Positions 45,340-58,121 of a DNA stretch of 64,000 nucleotides are shown piece by piece. Location: positions 505,501 through 569,500 of the forward strand of contig WPIO01000110.1 of the NCBI GenBank assembly GCA_009760855.2. Reading direction: 5' to 3'. Position 1 is the stretch's first letter, and each line of letters begins with the position of its first letter. Made by a program: the position numbers and the translations under genes. The DNA is from Cristatella mucedo (Eukaryota > Bryozoa > Phylactolaemata > Cristatellidae). The notes below the pieces were generated by a model. It saw nothing but the letters and a program-made list of their open reading frames with translations. It did no database searches and was not told the origin of the DNA.

Positions 45340-46215
45340 TTCGACAGCCTCTTAAATTCCGTCTATTAAATGTCCTATTGATAAAAACTAATGGGTTAAT
45401 TATCCGCGATCAGGTGGTCCAGGAGACGCTAGATACATTTCTGCTTTCCAAAACTTGGATGACGCCTTTTTCTAGTAGCTGTATATTTAAGACCACGACA
45501 CCATCGTTCTCATTCTATCAGTCCATGCGATCTGACAAGGTTTGTGGCAGGATTGCATTGGTTCGTGAATCGTTTGGCTATAAGACGTGCAGTTTTTGGC
45601 ATGGGCCGACGTTTGAATCAGTTGCAATGAGGTCTGCATCAAAGACGATGCCTCTCACTGTTGTAATACGTCAACCTCCTTCTGGCGGCCTGAACTTGTT
45701 TACAGAGGAGTTTTCAGAGTTCCTTGCTAAAATATTTGTGTGTGACTGGCCGTTACTGATTGCTGGAGACTTCAATATTCACGTTAGCAACAGCCAGGTC
45801 CTCTCATTTCTTGACCATTAGAACAGTTTTGGTTTGGGCCAACACGTTAATCTTACTATTCACGTCGGTTGCCATATTCTAGATCTCGTGATCACCAAGG
45901 ATGTTCTCCCCAATGACCTTGTGGTGTGCCCGCTGTCCCTCTCAGATCGTTGTTCGGTCTCGTTCACTGCTCAATTGTACGTACAGGGTAATGTCAAACT
46001 TGTTGAGCGACGTAACTTACAAAGCATTGACATAGACACATTTTTAAAATCTGTTGGTGGTGCAGGATTCCTTGGTCTGCATTCAGACTCGAGCGAATCT
46101 AACTGAACTGCTGCACCAGTTTCAGCCTCATTGCACCCTCAGGTCCTGTGTGGACAATAAACTAACTATTCTATTTCCTCCGCTTAAAGACCGTCGGCTG
46201 TAGACGCTTTAGCTT
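45340..46215 (+). pseudogene. LINE endonuclease joined to a LINE 3' end
   Basis: One frame with a single stop (TAG at 45819) encodes an APE-type endonuclease: LLNVLLIKTNGLIIRD, LSKTWM (Lys where Glu of the ETW motif is expected), PPSGGLNLFTEEFSEF, LLIAGDFNIHV (GDFN motif), HILDLVITKD and LSDRCSVSF (Arg where the catalytic His of SDH is expected). At about 46093 the sequence jumps directly to the C-terminal LTELLHQFQPHCTLRSCVDN region, skipping the whole RT. It belongs to the 8560-10821 family and supplies the domain missing there. Inserted just after the cysteine-rich ORF of copy D. Confidence 0.85.
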
Positions 46216-46321
46216 TGCACGAGCTTAGTTCATTCAGCCGTGCTTGAGTTTTACGACGGCTCGAAGACTTTGCAACCTTTAAAGAAAGCGGAGATGATCG
46301 ATCAAGAGCGGTAGTACTCTA

Positions 46322-46980
46322 CTAGTTTCTGGCGTCAGCAGCTGAAAGGAGGACATACGTTAATTTAGTGTATGAAATCAAAGGACGTAGGTCTTGCACT
46401 GATTTAATCGAGGAAAATGGGACGAGAGAGGATGCTGCAATCTTAGGCGTGGACTCTCTGAGGTTATCTATCTTTCTAACAAAGTAGCTAGAGAAGCGAT
46501 TGGCTAGGTCGCCACAATGAACATATGGTAAGGAGGGAGATACGATGAGAAAGGTTAAACAGATGGTTGATGGTAAACAAGAGCTTTTATGGATAGGCAT
46601 CTGTGATTCCGCGTTACTCCTGTATAAGCTAGACTCGGCGTTCAATAGAATCGATTGGATTGATCTACAATAGTTTTTGTATGACTGACGATGTAGAGTA
46701 AATCCTGATCTTGTATAAGCTTTCCCAAGCTTACGCTTAGTGGACCTAGCTATTTTAGTGTCTCCGCTAAGCCTCTGGCCATCCGGGCGAGGGAAAAAAT
46801 TTCTCTTAGTCAGACGTGCAAACTCGTTAAGCACGTCTGCGTATGTCATGTCGTAGCATTCTACTAGTGACGACAAGCCGGATTGGGGCTTAACCAGCAA
46901 GGACGACAAGAATTTCACTCTGACTTCAGCCATGTCAAGGCTCTTGAGGTTACACGACTCACGGATGGTTTATGACGCTG
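46322..46980 (-). pseudogene. LINE fragment, endonuclease-RT linker
   Basis: The minus strand is open for about 200 codons: CYDMTYADVLNEFARLTKRN, RSTKRKLGKAYTRSGFTLHR, YKNYCRSIQSILL, LANRFSSYFVRKIDNLRES. This is the linker region of an L2/CR1-type ORF2. Similar to 5265-5622 (minus), which shares WTLHRQAYEDSRRSFKS. Neither catalytic domain is included. Confidence 0.7.
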
Positions 46981-47219
46981 AGTAATGCACCACTTCCGAT
47001 TGGAGGAGGCCTGAATGTGATCAGATGGGAAGGATTACGAGAAAATAGGGGTTAATAGCCCACACTTGTGGGAGAGTATTAAATCGAATGGGTGACTAGT
47101 GCTGTCGGTTTGGTCATGCTCACCAGCCATACGGGAAAAAGAGTCAAATCGCGGAATAAAGCGCATAATGTGCGAAGTAAGCTTTCAACACGAATGCTTA
47201 AGTTGCCCACAACGATTGA

Positions 47220-47917
47220 AAATTAATTTAGATTACTGCAACCATTGGCAGCTTGTTCTCGGAGGTACTTAAAACAAGATTTTAAAGATTGCTTTGTGGG
47301 ACTGAAATGGTTTGCAATTAAGAGAGGAACGGGTGAAAATGGTGACTTCTGTGCAGTTTTAATTGATCTATGGGTATGAAAGAACGAGAAACCCGTCGTC
47401 GTGGCGTCGGCTATACTCGGACTGTTTTCGACTTCAGCCACGTCTCAATATAAGCGAGCAAGTCAAGATCAACATCAACCACAATCTCTTGTGTTATAAG
47501 GGGTTCATTTACACGGTGAACGAACCTTCCGAGGACAAGCATACGTTTGGCTGCAGGGGAAAATCCTAGTGTAAATGCTAGTCAGAGTAAACTCCTGGCG
47601 CTGCTGCTACTCAGTTGTCCATGGTAGCTAAAAGGAATTCGTGAGTAAGCATTAAGTGCATTTTGAAACTGGTGTTGGCCTACGGAGAGATGCTGGGAAG
47701 AAAATGCCGTGGGCCAGTATGCACACAGTATGGTGAGCGTTACGATAGCCGTCACGGTTCACATGCAGCAATTGTAAAGAGGCTGCCAATCAACTGACTT
47801 CTATGTTAACTTTGAAGCTGTATTGCACTCGAAGTGATGCGCATTAAGGAACTTCAAGAATATTATCGGAAATGCCAGACAAGTGGTTTATCATTCTGAC
47901 GGAAAAGAGGTACTTTT
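47220..47917 (+). repeat. 698-bp direct duplicate, right copy
   Basis: Twin of 42413-43110, carrying the same FLYWCH-like fragment (47363-47587). It marks the start of copy E, directly after unassigned sequence and a LINE fragment. Confidence 0.95.
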
Positions 47918-50239
47918 TTATGCAGTACTCCCACGGCTGCATGCAACTTCCCTGAGTTGGGCTGGAAAAAAAGAACGTTTTAGGTTCTGTCTCGTTCCAA
48001 GTGCCACGCTAGCCGCCGCTAACTGTGAGGTTGATGCTTGCTTCAGTTAACAAGAGAAGAAGTAGCACCCTGTCACCACTTGGATGAGAACCGTGGGCTA
48101 GCATACGGCTTAGTCTACTATGACAAACAGTGTGCAGCGTCTCTGCCCGAGCGCCTCCTAGGCCTGCCGGCTGATCTCTGAATTGAAACCATGACCTACG
48201 CTGCGGAATTTGCACTGAGAGTCATTTATGAAACAGTCACCGTAAGCCGAGGATTATGACCAGCCCAATTTATGAATGCATATTAACGATATTATTGTAG
48301 TTATTGTGACCTGGTTGTTATGTACGGAATGGAAATGAGCGAAGTTTTTCTCTTAGAGTAGCTGTCTACCAGTAGGTTTAGCATTAGCGCAAAGAGCTTC
48401 TATAAGCCGGTAAACGACTCTGTTGGAAGTCACTTGTCATTTCAGCCGTTTCAGTGTGCTGCTGACTTTGCTTGTGCTTTTTCTAACATTGCGTTATAGT
48501 GAGTTATAGTTAGAGCTCGGTGCGAGATTCACTCGTCACTACCTATATTAGCACAGTAAAAGTCTTTTAATGCAGTGTCCCTTTAATTTGCTGCAGGTTT
48601 TAAACCTCAAATTACCACCCACCCAAATAAGAGCTCTCCGAAGAGGTGACATATCGACGATTGAGGGTCAAACCAAAGTGGTCTTCTGTTTGCCTAGTCA
48701 GGTCACGTGTGGTATACTGATAGCCAATTGCTGTGAATGCAGCTCTTCCTTACCCTCGTGAGATATATTTAGTTTCAAAACAGACCCTTGAGTTTAGAAG
48801 GTCACAGCTATAGGAAGGATAATCGAAGCTTAATCTGTGATGATTTATGTAAATTGTGATCTTCAAATGAGGGCTTCCATTCTTATTTGACATTTCGGCC
48901 GTCACAATTTTTGTCGTAGCTGTATTAGGTTGGATTAAAATTGATCGGGTGTACGATAGATTTGTGGCCGTCTCGCTTGTGCAAGATGTTCAGCTATCGT
49001 TCGGGAGAGCCAATACTACGAGGCTTCAAGCTCGATCTAAGTTAGGAGCACTATTGTTGTCAATTTATATTAGTCATATTACTAAATTGCATAACATACC
49101 TATTTAATTACTTTAGTCAATCCTGTAAATTCTTTCCGCAGTGTCCTTGCACTGTATCTAATGTCAGGACTATCTGTATTGAGTCAACCCTCGATCTTGC
49201 ACATATGGCCGTGGTTCCTTTTATTTTTTACGGATTGGCAAGGTTTGGAAATAATGGAGAAAGAAAATTACTTGTTTCCTTATCTTAGCTCTGTCTTGAA
49301 CTAGCCGGGACTGTGTGACTCTGCACTTGGTACATTACCAAACAGACCCGCGGTTGTAATTATCAACGTATGCAATGGGAGGACTGCATATCATAAATGA
49401 ATTAAACTACAATGAGCAGGCTATCAGACAGTAGAACTACTTTTGGTTCATGTCACGCATGCAAGAACTGTCATGGTGCAACTCTCACGCTCGTTACTTC
49501 TCATGTTCAACTTACTCTTAGATCTCAGTTTCATATTTTAGCTAACCTATTGAAAACATGATATGCAACGTCCCGCGATTATTACCTCTAAGCTCGGCCT
49601 CTGATTGCTAAATTGCGATCGCTTACGACACGGCAGTGATAGTCATGCTTAAGAGCTCTACGATAAGCATCTACGAGAGCCCATTTATGTAGAGCTTTTG
49701 ATCAGCCCTGCGTAAAATGGCTGAACTTGACCGATTCAGCTCTATTCACCGTCTTGCTGCCGACGGATGAGTCGTCGGGCAGCGAGTTAGCCACTATAAC
49801 GTGATGATCAGTTTGATTAAAGTCACCTGCCATACCAGCTGTACTACGCATGCAATAATGATTCGGGCTGTTGTGATTTTATTGTTGTTAAATCGTGCTG
49901 TTTGAAGAATTTCCATCTCTGTGTGCTTTTTGATCTTTGTGAAAGTGCTCTATCTTTACATCTTGGGCCTTTTAAAAGCGTCAGGTCAGTAAGTTGCACG
50001 CGTTGTGCCACTATTTGAACGAGCAAGGGTTTCGCAGACGTTACTCGACGGACTTGCTGCAGCATGCTACTCCTCAAACTGCGATCGTAGGGCTACGGTT
50101 TCTAAAGACACCACTACCCTCAGTGACCGCTTATAATGTGTACCTCTGATATTACAGATCTTTTAACTTGTGCTATTGGATTGCATCTTGATCTTTGTTG
50201 ACGCTTTAAAAAATGTGGTGCTATTGAGACCGGCTAAAG

Positions 50240-50560
50240 TCGATTGTCTATTCAACTCTTGTCGATGCTGGAGCGTTGTTTAATTTTTTTACCATATTTC
50301 ACCACATTTTTTTACCATTTGTTTACCCTGCTTTTACCAAATCAGTTCTTGTGCCTATTTACTCAAGTTCAAACCACTATTCTTGCGAAAAAAGTACATC
50401 CGTGGACAAGTTTCTTACCACAACCTTAAAGATTTACATCGCCACCTGTTTCGGTACGCCGCCTGATCGTTTGTGGAATCATTTTTTTGTGAAAAGTGCC
50501 CCTCTTTCGACATTGAAAAGAGTTTTTTTATTTAAATTACCTTAAGTCTTAACAGCAAGC
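50240..50560 (+). pseudogene. Probable LINE C-terminal fragment
   Basis: One frame ends with RLWNHFFVKSAPLSTLKRVF then LFKLP, resembling the LWNSLP...TFK..LKT..F end of L2/CR1 ORF2. Upstream similarity is weak. Confidence 0.45.
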
Positions 50561-51080
50561 AGGCATCCTCTGCCTTTCCAATTGATCCTCCCTCCGACCT
50601 AATTTCTTTTATACGATGCTAGCAAGTTAACGTACGCCATAGACCTTAGTTAGCTTGCCACTTGCCATTATTCGATGCATAGGCCTGAACGAAGTCCCTC
50701 TCATGGAGCAACGGTCTACTAGTCGGTGAGTTATAACGCTGAACGTGTTCTGCTCTAAATGTGTAGACGATTCTATGGAAAGCCAACTGTCGCAAAATAC
50801 TTTCATGTTTGAACCAACAGGGCCTAGCTCGGCTTCTCATTCGACTGCTGGAATCCTGGCTACACCCCCACTCGGATTCCCTTTATTCAGCAACTGCCTG
50901 CAAGGTGGGCATTTGCAATTTGATTCCTAATTACTTCCTGATACGGTAGCTCCAACCAGCGATTTTTCGGGAAAACCTGTAATTACGTGAAAGCCAATAG
51001 CCAGAGCTTGCAGCTCGCTAGGATAAGCGCCACTACCTCGACGATAGCTCGCGATCGAAACGTCCCAATCAAAAATCGAT
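50561..51080. other. Unassigned segment of copy E
   Basis: No match found in the other unit copies and no motif. Either unit sequence deleted elsewhere, or an insertion. Confidence 0.35.
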
Positions 51081-51462
51081 TCACTTCCCTACGAGCACGT
51101 GACCCTCATCAATCAAGCCGTTCTTCTTTCAGTTGAGTAAGTATGCCAATAATAGGGCTGCTTCGACTGGAATAGGAATTTAAAATTATTTCAGGAGTTT
51201 GTCTAACCAAGACTATATTCTTGCAACTCATTGTATTCAAAACTTCTTCCTTGTAGTCCAAACAGTCTGCAACCTGTGCACAGACCATTGCTCGGTTGGC
51301 CTTTAATCGACTGGTTAACTGCCACATCCCAACGCTTCCGTATGAGTTTAACTGAATTCCTATCAAGCGTAAAATTAATTTCAAGATTAACTCTGTACCA
51401 TACAGGTCGCTTCACAAGCTAGCACCAGATTCCCTATCCAACCTCCCTGTTCTTCCAGTGCG

Positions 51463-51500
51463 ACTCCTACTCCTCAGAGCTTACTCTGAGGAGTAGGAGT
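51463..51500. repeat. Perfect 17-bp-arm hairpin
   Basis: Left arm ACTCCTACTCCTCAGAG, loop CTTA, right arm CTCTGAGGAGTAGGAGT. Copy A has only a weak quasi-palindrome at the homologous place (about 16070-16105). Confidence 0.97.
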
Positions 51501-51648
51501 GGCACTTACCTTGCATTAAATTTACATATCTTGATTATCTAGGCCTCAGCTCGTCAAAATTTCAAGAGTGTTTTCATTATTTTTACCAGTGTATCATTTA
51601 CAACATGCAACTCCAACGAGTTGTTAAAAACTGGTGGATCTGTTTGGG

Positions 51649-52265
51649 ATAATAATAATAATAATACACTTGATAAAGCGCCCTCAGAGAACTGCATCTC
51701 TTTCTAGGTGCTTTGCATTTGCTGCAAAGGAAACACGATCACATGGTGAGTTGTATCACGCTTGATAAACATGATGAATAACATGACTAGGAATGACATG
51801 CACAGGGTCAGCATGCGTGTGGTTAGTGGCAGCATGTACAGCTTCAGCACGCATAAGCACATAAAGGACAAATCACAGGGACCCAGTAAATTCTGACATA
51901 AATAGGCGTGTTTTTAGTTTGTTTTTAAATGTGGTCAAGTCAGGGGATGTCGTGATGCAAGTCGGGAGTGAGTTCCAGGCTTTTAGAGCATACGAACTAA
52001 ATGCACGGTCTCCAAAGGATCTGAGGTTTGTACGAGGTATAAGTAAACCGTTGGTTTCCGAAAAGTGGGTTGTACGATGCTGGGCCTAGTGGGGGAGTAG
52101 ATCAGAGAGATAGGCTGGAGCCAAAGAATGAAGGAACCTAAAAGTTAGCGACGAAACCTATAAATTAATCCATCGCTTGACTGGTAGTCTGTACAGGTTG
52201 GCTAGAAGTGGTTTAATGTGTCAACTGTGACGCTCACCACAGACAAGCCTAGCTGCAGAGTTCTT
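51649..52265 (-). pseudogene. L2-like LINE 3' fragment with (ATT)n tail
   Basis: The minus strand encodes SFGDRAFSSYALKAWNSLPT, then LTTFKNKLKTRLFMSEFTGS, with upstream LPVKRWI-like sequence near 52160. The 3' end is a structured tail (AAGCACCTAG...GAGGGCGCTTTATCAAGTG) followed by (ATT)n at 51649-51667. The matching site in copy A (about 16232-16245) is empty, so this insertion is private to E. Confidence 0.88.
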
Positions 52266-53590
52266 ATATTCTTAAGAGAACTTAATCTCTACCTAGGCGC
52301 TTCATATATGCTTGGGGGCTCATGTCACGACCCGGTCGAGATAGTTTTTATGTTTTGGAGGTCGTGAGCTTTGCTTTCAGTGACAAGCAAACCTTTTCGA
52401 ATACGACATGCTACTTCGAGCACCCCGTTCGCGTACTCTCTCGTTTTGCAGGGTCATTTAAACGTGACCTAACGTTCAGCTAATTTAAGTCCTCCCACAT
52501 AGGCTGCTCACCAAAAATCCTGTGCTTCAAGTTTTACGGTAGATGGAGGCGACTAAAGCTTGTCCAGCGGGCTCAGCCAGATTGCCTTCAGATTACCCTG
52601 CTTAAGCCAGATTTACATGGTCAATCTGGCTCGCTACTTTATTCTTTCGTACATCTGTCTACCTTTTTAACTGAGCCCAGGCTGTCAGCTTTTTGCTATT
52701 TCTTGCTTTCCATCTAATCCGCCACCTGGTGTTCGTGTGGGAATTGCTTTTGTCATAGATGTAGGAAATGGCCCTCCTCATTGAAGCTCTTGGCAAATTT
52801 TAACGGCCTGCGACTGCTTTTGTAGCCAGCTACCTCATTCTCGGATCCACGTGTGACTAGCTCGTAGATTCCCATAAACAGCAACTCTTGGAGAAAGCAC
52901 CGATGATTTTGCTACCTACTGAACACCCCCACCCGGCTCTTCGTTTTTCAAAGCGATCAAGAAGGGGTGCCCTTGGCGGTGCGTGGAGTCGGTCGCTTGC
53001 ATAGCTGTGATTGAATCGTGGCCAAGTAGTAGCACTGCATTCGACTTCTGATTCCTTGTTAAGGTTTTTCCAAAGTATAGAACAGCTTGCCGTATTGGTG
53101 ACGTATCCGCCAAACACTCAAGTAGGTAGAAAGCAAGACCCGCCGGGTATACTGCCTAAATCCACGCCCCCACCCCACCCCCATGTAAGCGGGTATTGCG
53201 GAGGCTACCAGGAGGAGTCCCAGGAGGAGCGTCAGCCACTGAATGTCATCATCATAGAGGAATGGAAAGAAAAATAATTAGTTCTAAAAAACGCATACTA
53301 CAGCTAGGACTAATACCAAGGTGCTGCCATACACTAAAGGCTCCAGGTTGTCTCCGGGATGGGAGGGGTTGCCGTAAGTGTAGACCGCAGTTGGCCTCGT
53401 TCTGGTTTTGTCACAGCCTGGAAAAAGCACGTGAGGTAAGAATCGCATGGCTAGTGAAGTGGAGTTGCTAGCTCTTTCTTTTCGTCACCGAGCAAGACGA
53501 TGCATGCTGGCGCAAGAGTTTGATTTGAGACTCCCGACACTTTATGGATATCGACAGCTGTTTTACGTTGCAATGCTTTTTAACGGCCCG

Positions 53591-53999
53591 ATCCGGAGCC
53601 TACCTTCTGCCGCAGGGGTGCCTCTCACGTGGCCGCCGCCGCCTCATCGCGCATTTGCCGGCCCAAAGCCAGCTCTCCATCGTTCGACTCTGCGGTTTTC
53701 CTGCCGTGCTTTCGTGCGATTTGGAGCTGCATTTGGTGCTGCGTTGTTCGCGCCGCCCACTGTCACGGACAGTAAGGCCATGCCATGCTGACCGCCTGAT
53801 CCGGAGCCTACCTTCTGCCGCGGGGGTGCCTCACGTGGCCGCCGCCGCCACATCGCGCATTTGCCGGCCCAAAGCCAGCTCTCCATCGTTCGACTCTGCG
53901 GTTTTCCTGCCGTGCTTTCGTGCGATTTGGAGCTGCATTTGGTGCTGCGTTGTTCGCGCCACCCACTGTCACGGACAGTAAGGCCTTGCTGACCGCCTG
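53591..53999. repeat. 208-bp tandem duplication
   Basis: ATCCGGAGCCTACCTTCTGC begins at 53591 and again at 53799; the two copies are almost identical to about 53999. Copy A has a single version near 17775-17975. Recent, private to E. Confidence 0.95.
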
Positions 54000-54376
54000 C
54001 TTGAACTATAGGGCGAGCGTTTTAAGTGTTTGGGTTTCGTAACCTTCTGCCTTGGTCGAACGACGTTTTGAGCTCGTGTTTATTAATGAGCACTGTTACT
54101 GCCAGCAGCATCTAGCAAGACTTTATCAAGTAGGGCTATCTGTTTCTTCGAGGAATGCGTCGGTCTTGAGATGGCCAGAGTGACTTATCTGCCCGCCAGC
54201 CGACCGCGCGGAGTGCTGCGCTGGGTCGGACTAGGAGAGGAAATGTAGCACAGCACCCATCTCTTCTCTCTGCTTCCCTCCTTTCTCACTCCTCGCCATA
54301 CTACCCGTTACGCCACCCTTATGGTGGCATCGACTGCAAGCCCATCCGTGAAACCGAAAGAATGCGTGTAGAGACG

Positions 54377-54535
54377 TGATGGTTCACATGGTAAGCCGTT
54401 TGGTTTTCACGACCTCGGCCCAAGGTGGTGGGTTCGAATCCTGCAGTGGGCGATCCTTTATTGTAGCTTCAAGCGATGATGATAGCCGTACAGGCTCTTC
54501 TGTCGCTATAAAAGAGGCTGTTGAATCAGCTAGCA
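54377..54535 (+). mobile_element. SINE family 1, shared with copy A
   Basis: ACCTCGGCCCAAGGTGGTGG, B box GGGTTCGAATCC, GCCGTACAGGCTCTTCTGTC, CTATAAAAGAGGCTG. Same place and same subtype features as 18340-18500. Confidence 0.85.
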
Positions 54536-55075
54536 CTACGATAACTTACACAAAAATCGAGTATTTTGGTATTAACGTTTTGCAATCGGTATATTGAAGA
54601 TGAGTAGCCTGTCCGTATCCTGTGCATAAGTTAATTTGCTTTACTGTGCTTCTATTGTTTGTTCTGTGCGTTTTTAAAGGCTGCAAGACATGATTTCAAC
54701 CCCGTGTGAAGTATTTTTATGCATTTAAAGGCTGATTGTGACTCACGGTTACGACATTTGTACATCGGCCTAGGGTAGAAAAATCTGAGTCAAGGTACTT
54801 TCCGTTTTTGGCACGGGAAGGGCTACATTTTGTTAGTGATGGCATGGATAACGTCGGCAGGCATATGCACACACATTTCAATTTTAACGAATTAGAAATA
54901 TGCAGGGGAAATCTTGTTCAGCTTCTCGTCAAATTTCCTTGAGTAGTTAGATCTTATGACAGCCATGAATGGGTTCCACCTACATGGAGCATGCGAACTG
55001 GTGTCAGGGTCTCCAAACGTTAAGGGTTCGTTCTAATGACACAGCTCATTCAGAAGAGCTGTAAGGAAGAGATAA

Positions 55076-55077
<2 letters not shown>

Positions 55078-55121
<44 letters not shown>
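55078..55121. repeat. (GA)n microsatellite, unit copy E
   Basis: Pure GA, about 44 bp, at the unit position shared with copies A and D. Confidence 0.97.
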
Positions 55122-55124
<3 letters not shown>

Positions 55125-56258
55125 ACCTGACTGGTAAGAGATGCGATAGGTGGATTGGAGTTATACAATGATGTGGCCTATAAAGTGAACGACAGGAACC
55201 TGAAGTCGACCCAATGCGCCGTCGGGAGGGGGCTAACTAATGATGGAATTGCTGTGGAGCTGTTGCATTAACTGCCAGCGCCCCGTCGAAACTGCGAGTA
55301 CTGGTCTACTGTAATCCATAGGGGTTTCCTGGGCGAACGCCTCTGACGGCTGGCTTGTGTAGTTGATAAAATAATGTAATTTCTATGCTTCTGCAGCACT
55401 ACAAGTTATAGATTAATGTGGCCTCTAGAGTGAGTGAATAAACCCTAAAGGCGATCCTATGCGTCGTGCGGACCTGATGGAGCCCATCGGTGAGAATGAG
55501 GACCAGGAGCCAGGCGGGAGGTTGACTACGGATGACGTGCTAGTGAAGTTGTTTTATCAACTTCAGCATCCTGTCGCATATGAGAGTACTGAGCTACTGC
55601 AATCCAGGCGGGTTTCACGGACAAATGCCTCTGACAGCAGAGTTGTGTAGTTAATAAAAATAATGTTATGTATGTGCTTCTGCAGCTCTACGAGGCCACG
55701 TTGTCTTTCCGTATGGTCTGTTTTCTGTGGCCCACTCAATATTTACCAGCTTTAATGGGCATACGACAATCACCGGAGGATTTCGCCTCGCTCAACAAAG
55801 AAATGTGCCAGGCATTTTTAATCCGAAGGGCAGTTGAGGAAATGAGTAGCAGAGCGGCAGCGACTAAAGCTGGTCAAACGTGTGTGCCTGAGTCGGCAGC
55901 AAGAACGATTGTGCTGCCGCTTAAGAACTGCTGGAATGGTTTCAATAGTATAGAAACTTCCCAGCAAACGTTTCGGCCATCGGTCGTCCTTAAAATAAGA
56001 ATGGAACCGCTAATTTACCGTATATAGAAAACCAGAGGGTGCCAAAAGTGCAAAGCTGGTGCAGTAGCTCGGCTAGCTAGCTATGAAAGAGCAAGACCAC
56101 TGTGGACCTTATGAGGCCTAGTAACCCAATATCTGTCGATCAACCACTGGTCAGCACGGCTACTTCAACAAAGCAGACACGTGGCTGAATTTCTTGGAAT
56201 TGTGGATCAAATTTGATCAAATTGCGGATCAAATTTGAAGCCACATTCTTCACGCCGA

Positions 56259-56385
56259 GCTGGTTTGGTCCAGCGGTTAAGGTGCTCGCCCCCGACAGTC
56301 TGAGGTCATGGGCTCGAGCCCCGAGGCATATGTGAAGCGCCTGAATAGAGATCAAGTTCTTTTGGGCGCTATACAAGTGAATATC
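56259..56385 (+). mobile_element. SINE family 2, best-preserved copy
   Basis: GCTGGTTTGGTCCAGCGG, TTAAGGTGCTCGCC, long variable arm, B box GGGCTCGAGCCCC, tail GAAGCGCCTGAATAGAGATC, AAGTTCTTTTGGGCGCTATA, CAAGTG. The tail matches the L2-like LINE 3' end at 62612-62700 and 51649-51720. Confidence 0.85.
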
Positions 56386-57963
56386 ATATATTTTTTCTCA
56401 CCAGGAACTGAGTCTGAGTCTGGACTTTTTTCGTAGCCAAGAAAAAATCCGAAGTGTTTCAAGTCCTGCCCAGACCTGCACAGACAGAACCAAAGGGTTC
56501 TGGTTGTGGTCTGGTGGACAATGCTTGGTCTCAGGCATGGCTCTACCATTATGGTTTGCAGTAGGTTAACAATGATGATTAATGAATCCTCTTTGTTTAA
56601 GCAGACCAATGTGTTGCAGGTTTACATTGCTGTAAGTAAGCAGAGTTGACTTTCGAGCTAATTGGGTCACGTTGAAAAATCACCTTTGAACGTAGTACTC
56701 CGATGGCTTGGAGTCGCTACAGATCACATCCATGCCAAGCAAGTTTTTGAGAGTAGGTCTTCACATTTATGACACTAGATGTTGGTATAGCTAATCGTAG
56801 GATTACATCTCTGTTCAATCAGAGGAAATTTGCTGCCATCAAACTGGTGGTCTCAGCAATAAACGCTGCAAAAAATGTGAGAGAGTCTAAGCTCCTGCAA
56901 GTATGGACGGGTAAAAGCTTTTTTGTTTGCATGTATTGGAACGCCTAAATTGTACTCGGCAATTACATTGGAAACAGAAAGAACATCCTTGATGTCAATG
57001 AAGGTTGATGGCAGATTCTCCATCTGTAGGGAATAAGCACTCTATGCAGTGACGAGATTTTCGGAAACCCGTGACGGCCAAAATAAGTATACTATATGGA
57101 CACTACGTTGCTTATTTGAGATTAAACGAGTGCCACAACAGTGTAGCTGGCTGCACCTGTCTAGTTAGGTCTCGGTTTGAAGTAATCTCGACAGAGAAGC
57201 TAATCTCAAATCGTAGGCTGTGCAAGTCGCTGCAAGAAATTCTTCAACTTTAATTATTTGCTTTTTATTTTGGGTTTAATTATATGCACGGCATCATTTC
57301 GGGCAAAATTATACAAGTAAAAAGATGCTAATGCCAGAATGCACAGCTTGGCTTAAAACGCTGACTCGTTTTCATGCTTTGATTCATGTTCAGGCATCCC
57401 TCGAAAGTGCACCGGAACAGAATCGAGTTTACTAGGACTAAAAGGAGGATGACCTTAGCCGAAAGCGTATACCAGAAGAGAATCGTATAATACTTTCGGT
57501 GACAAAGACATTGAAGCTTCAAGGAGCTGCAGCCGTACATATCCTCAAATACAGAAGCACTTTGACTTGCAATAATTGGCATCCCATTCTCGAAAGTCGT
57601 TTGCCTCGATCAACTCCACAAGATCGTCATGGCGATCGCCTCCTTTAGTAGATGAGAAAGTACTTTACACTCTTAGTTAGCAAATGTACGGCAAGAGTAT
57701 CCGCTCGTGCAATCTTTAATCTAAGGAAAGTTAGGGCTCGTTTGACTCTCGTGGACGCGGCGGACGCTAGTTTTCGGTAAGTGTTTGATATGAATTTGAG
57801 AATGAGATCGTGCTTCGTGGAATCTGCAATCGGCCATGTGGAGCGAAAGCCAGGTGGACTTTTTAGGTACTCTGAAAAGTCGAGGCGAACATTCTGTCTG
57901 GGCAGGCTTTTGAAATCGTTTTATTCTCCAGCTATGCTGCCTTGATTTCGCAGGATATAACCG

Positions 57964-58121
57964 CGCCGGTTTGGCCAAGCGGTTAGGTGCTCGCCCTAAA
58001 CGACCGAGGTCAAGGTGAATGTATTGTATGCCGGGGCTCGAAAGCGCGAGTCCATTGTGTGGCATTTGTGAAGTGCCTCGATAGAGATTAAGTTTTCGTA
58101 GGGCTTTACCAAAAAAAAAAA
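57964..58121 (+). mobile_element. SINE family 2
   Basis: CGCCGGTTTGGCCAAGCGG, TTAGGTGCTCGCCC, a variable-arm expansion, a disrupted B-box region, tail GAAGTGCCTCGATAGAGATT, AAGTTTTCGTAGGGC, then an A run. Copy A may have a very decayed equivalent at 21265-21345. Confidence 0.8.

Noticed and set aside
42413-47917. LTR retrotransposon bounded by the two near-identical 698-bp repeats
   Set aside because: Ends are not TG...CA, there is no flanking duplication, and the interior is unit copy D plus LINE debris rather than gag-pol.
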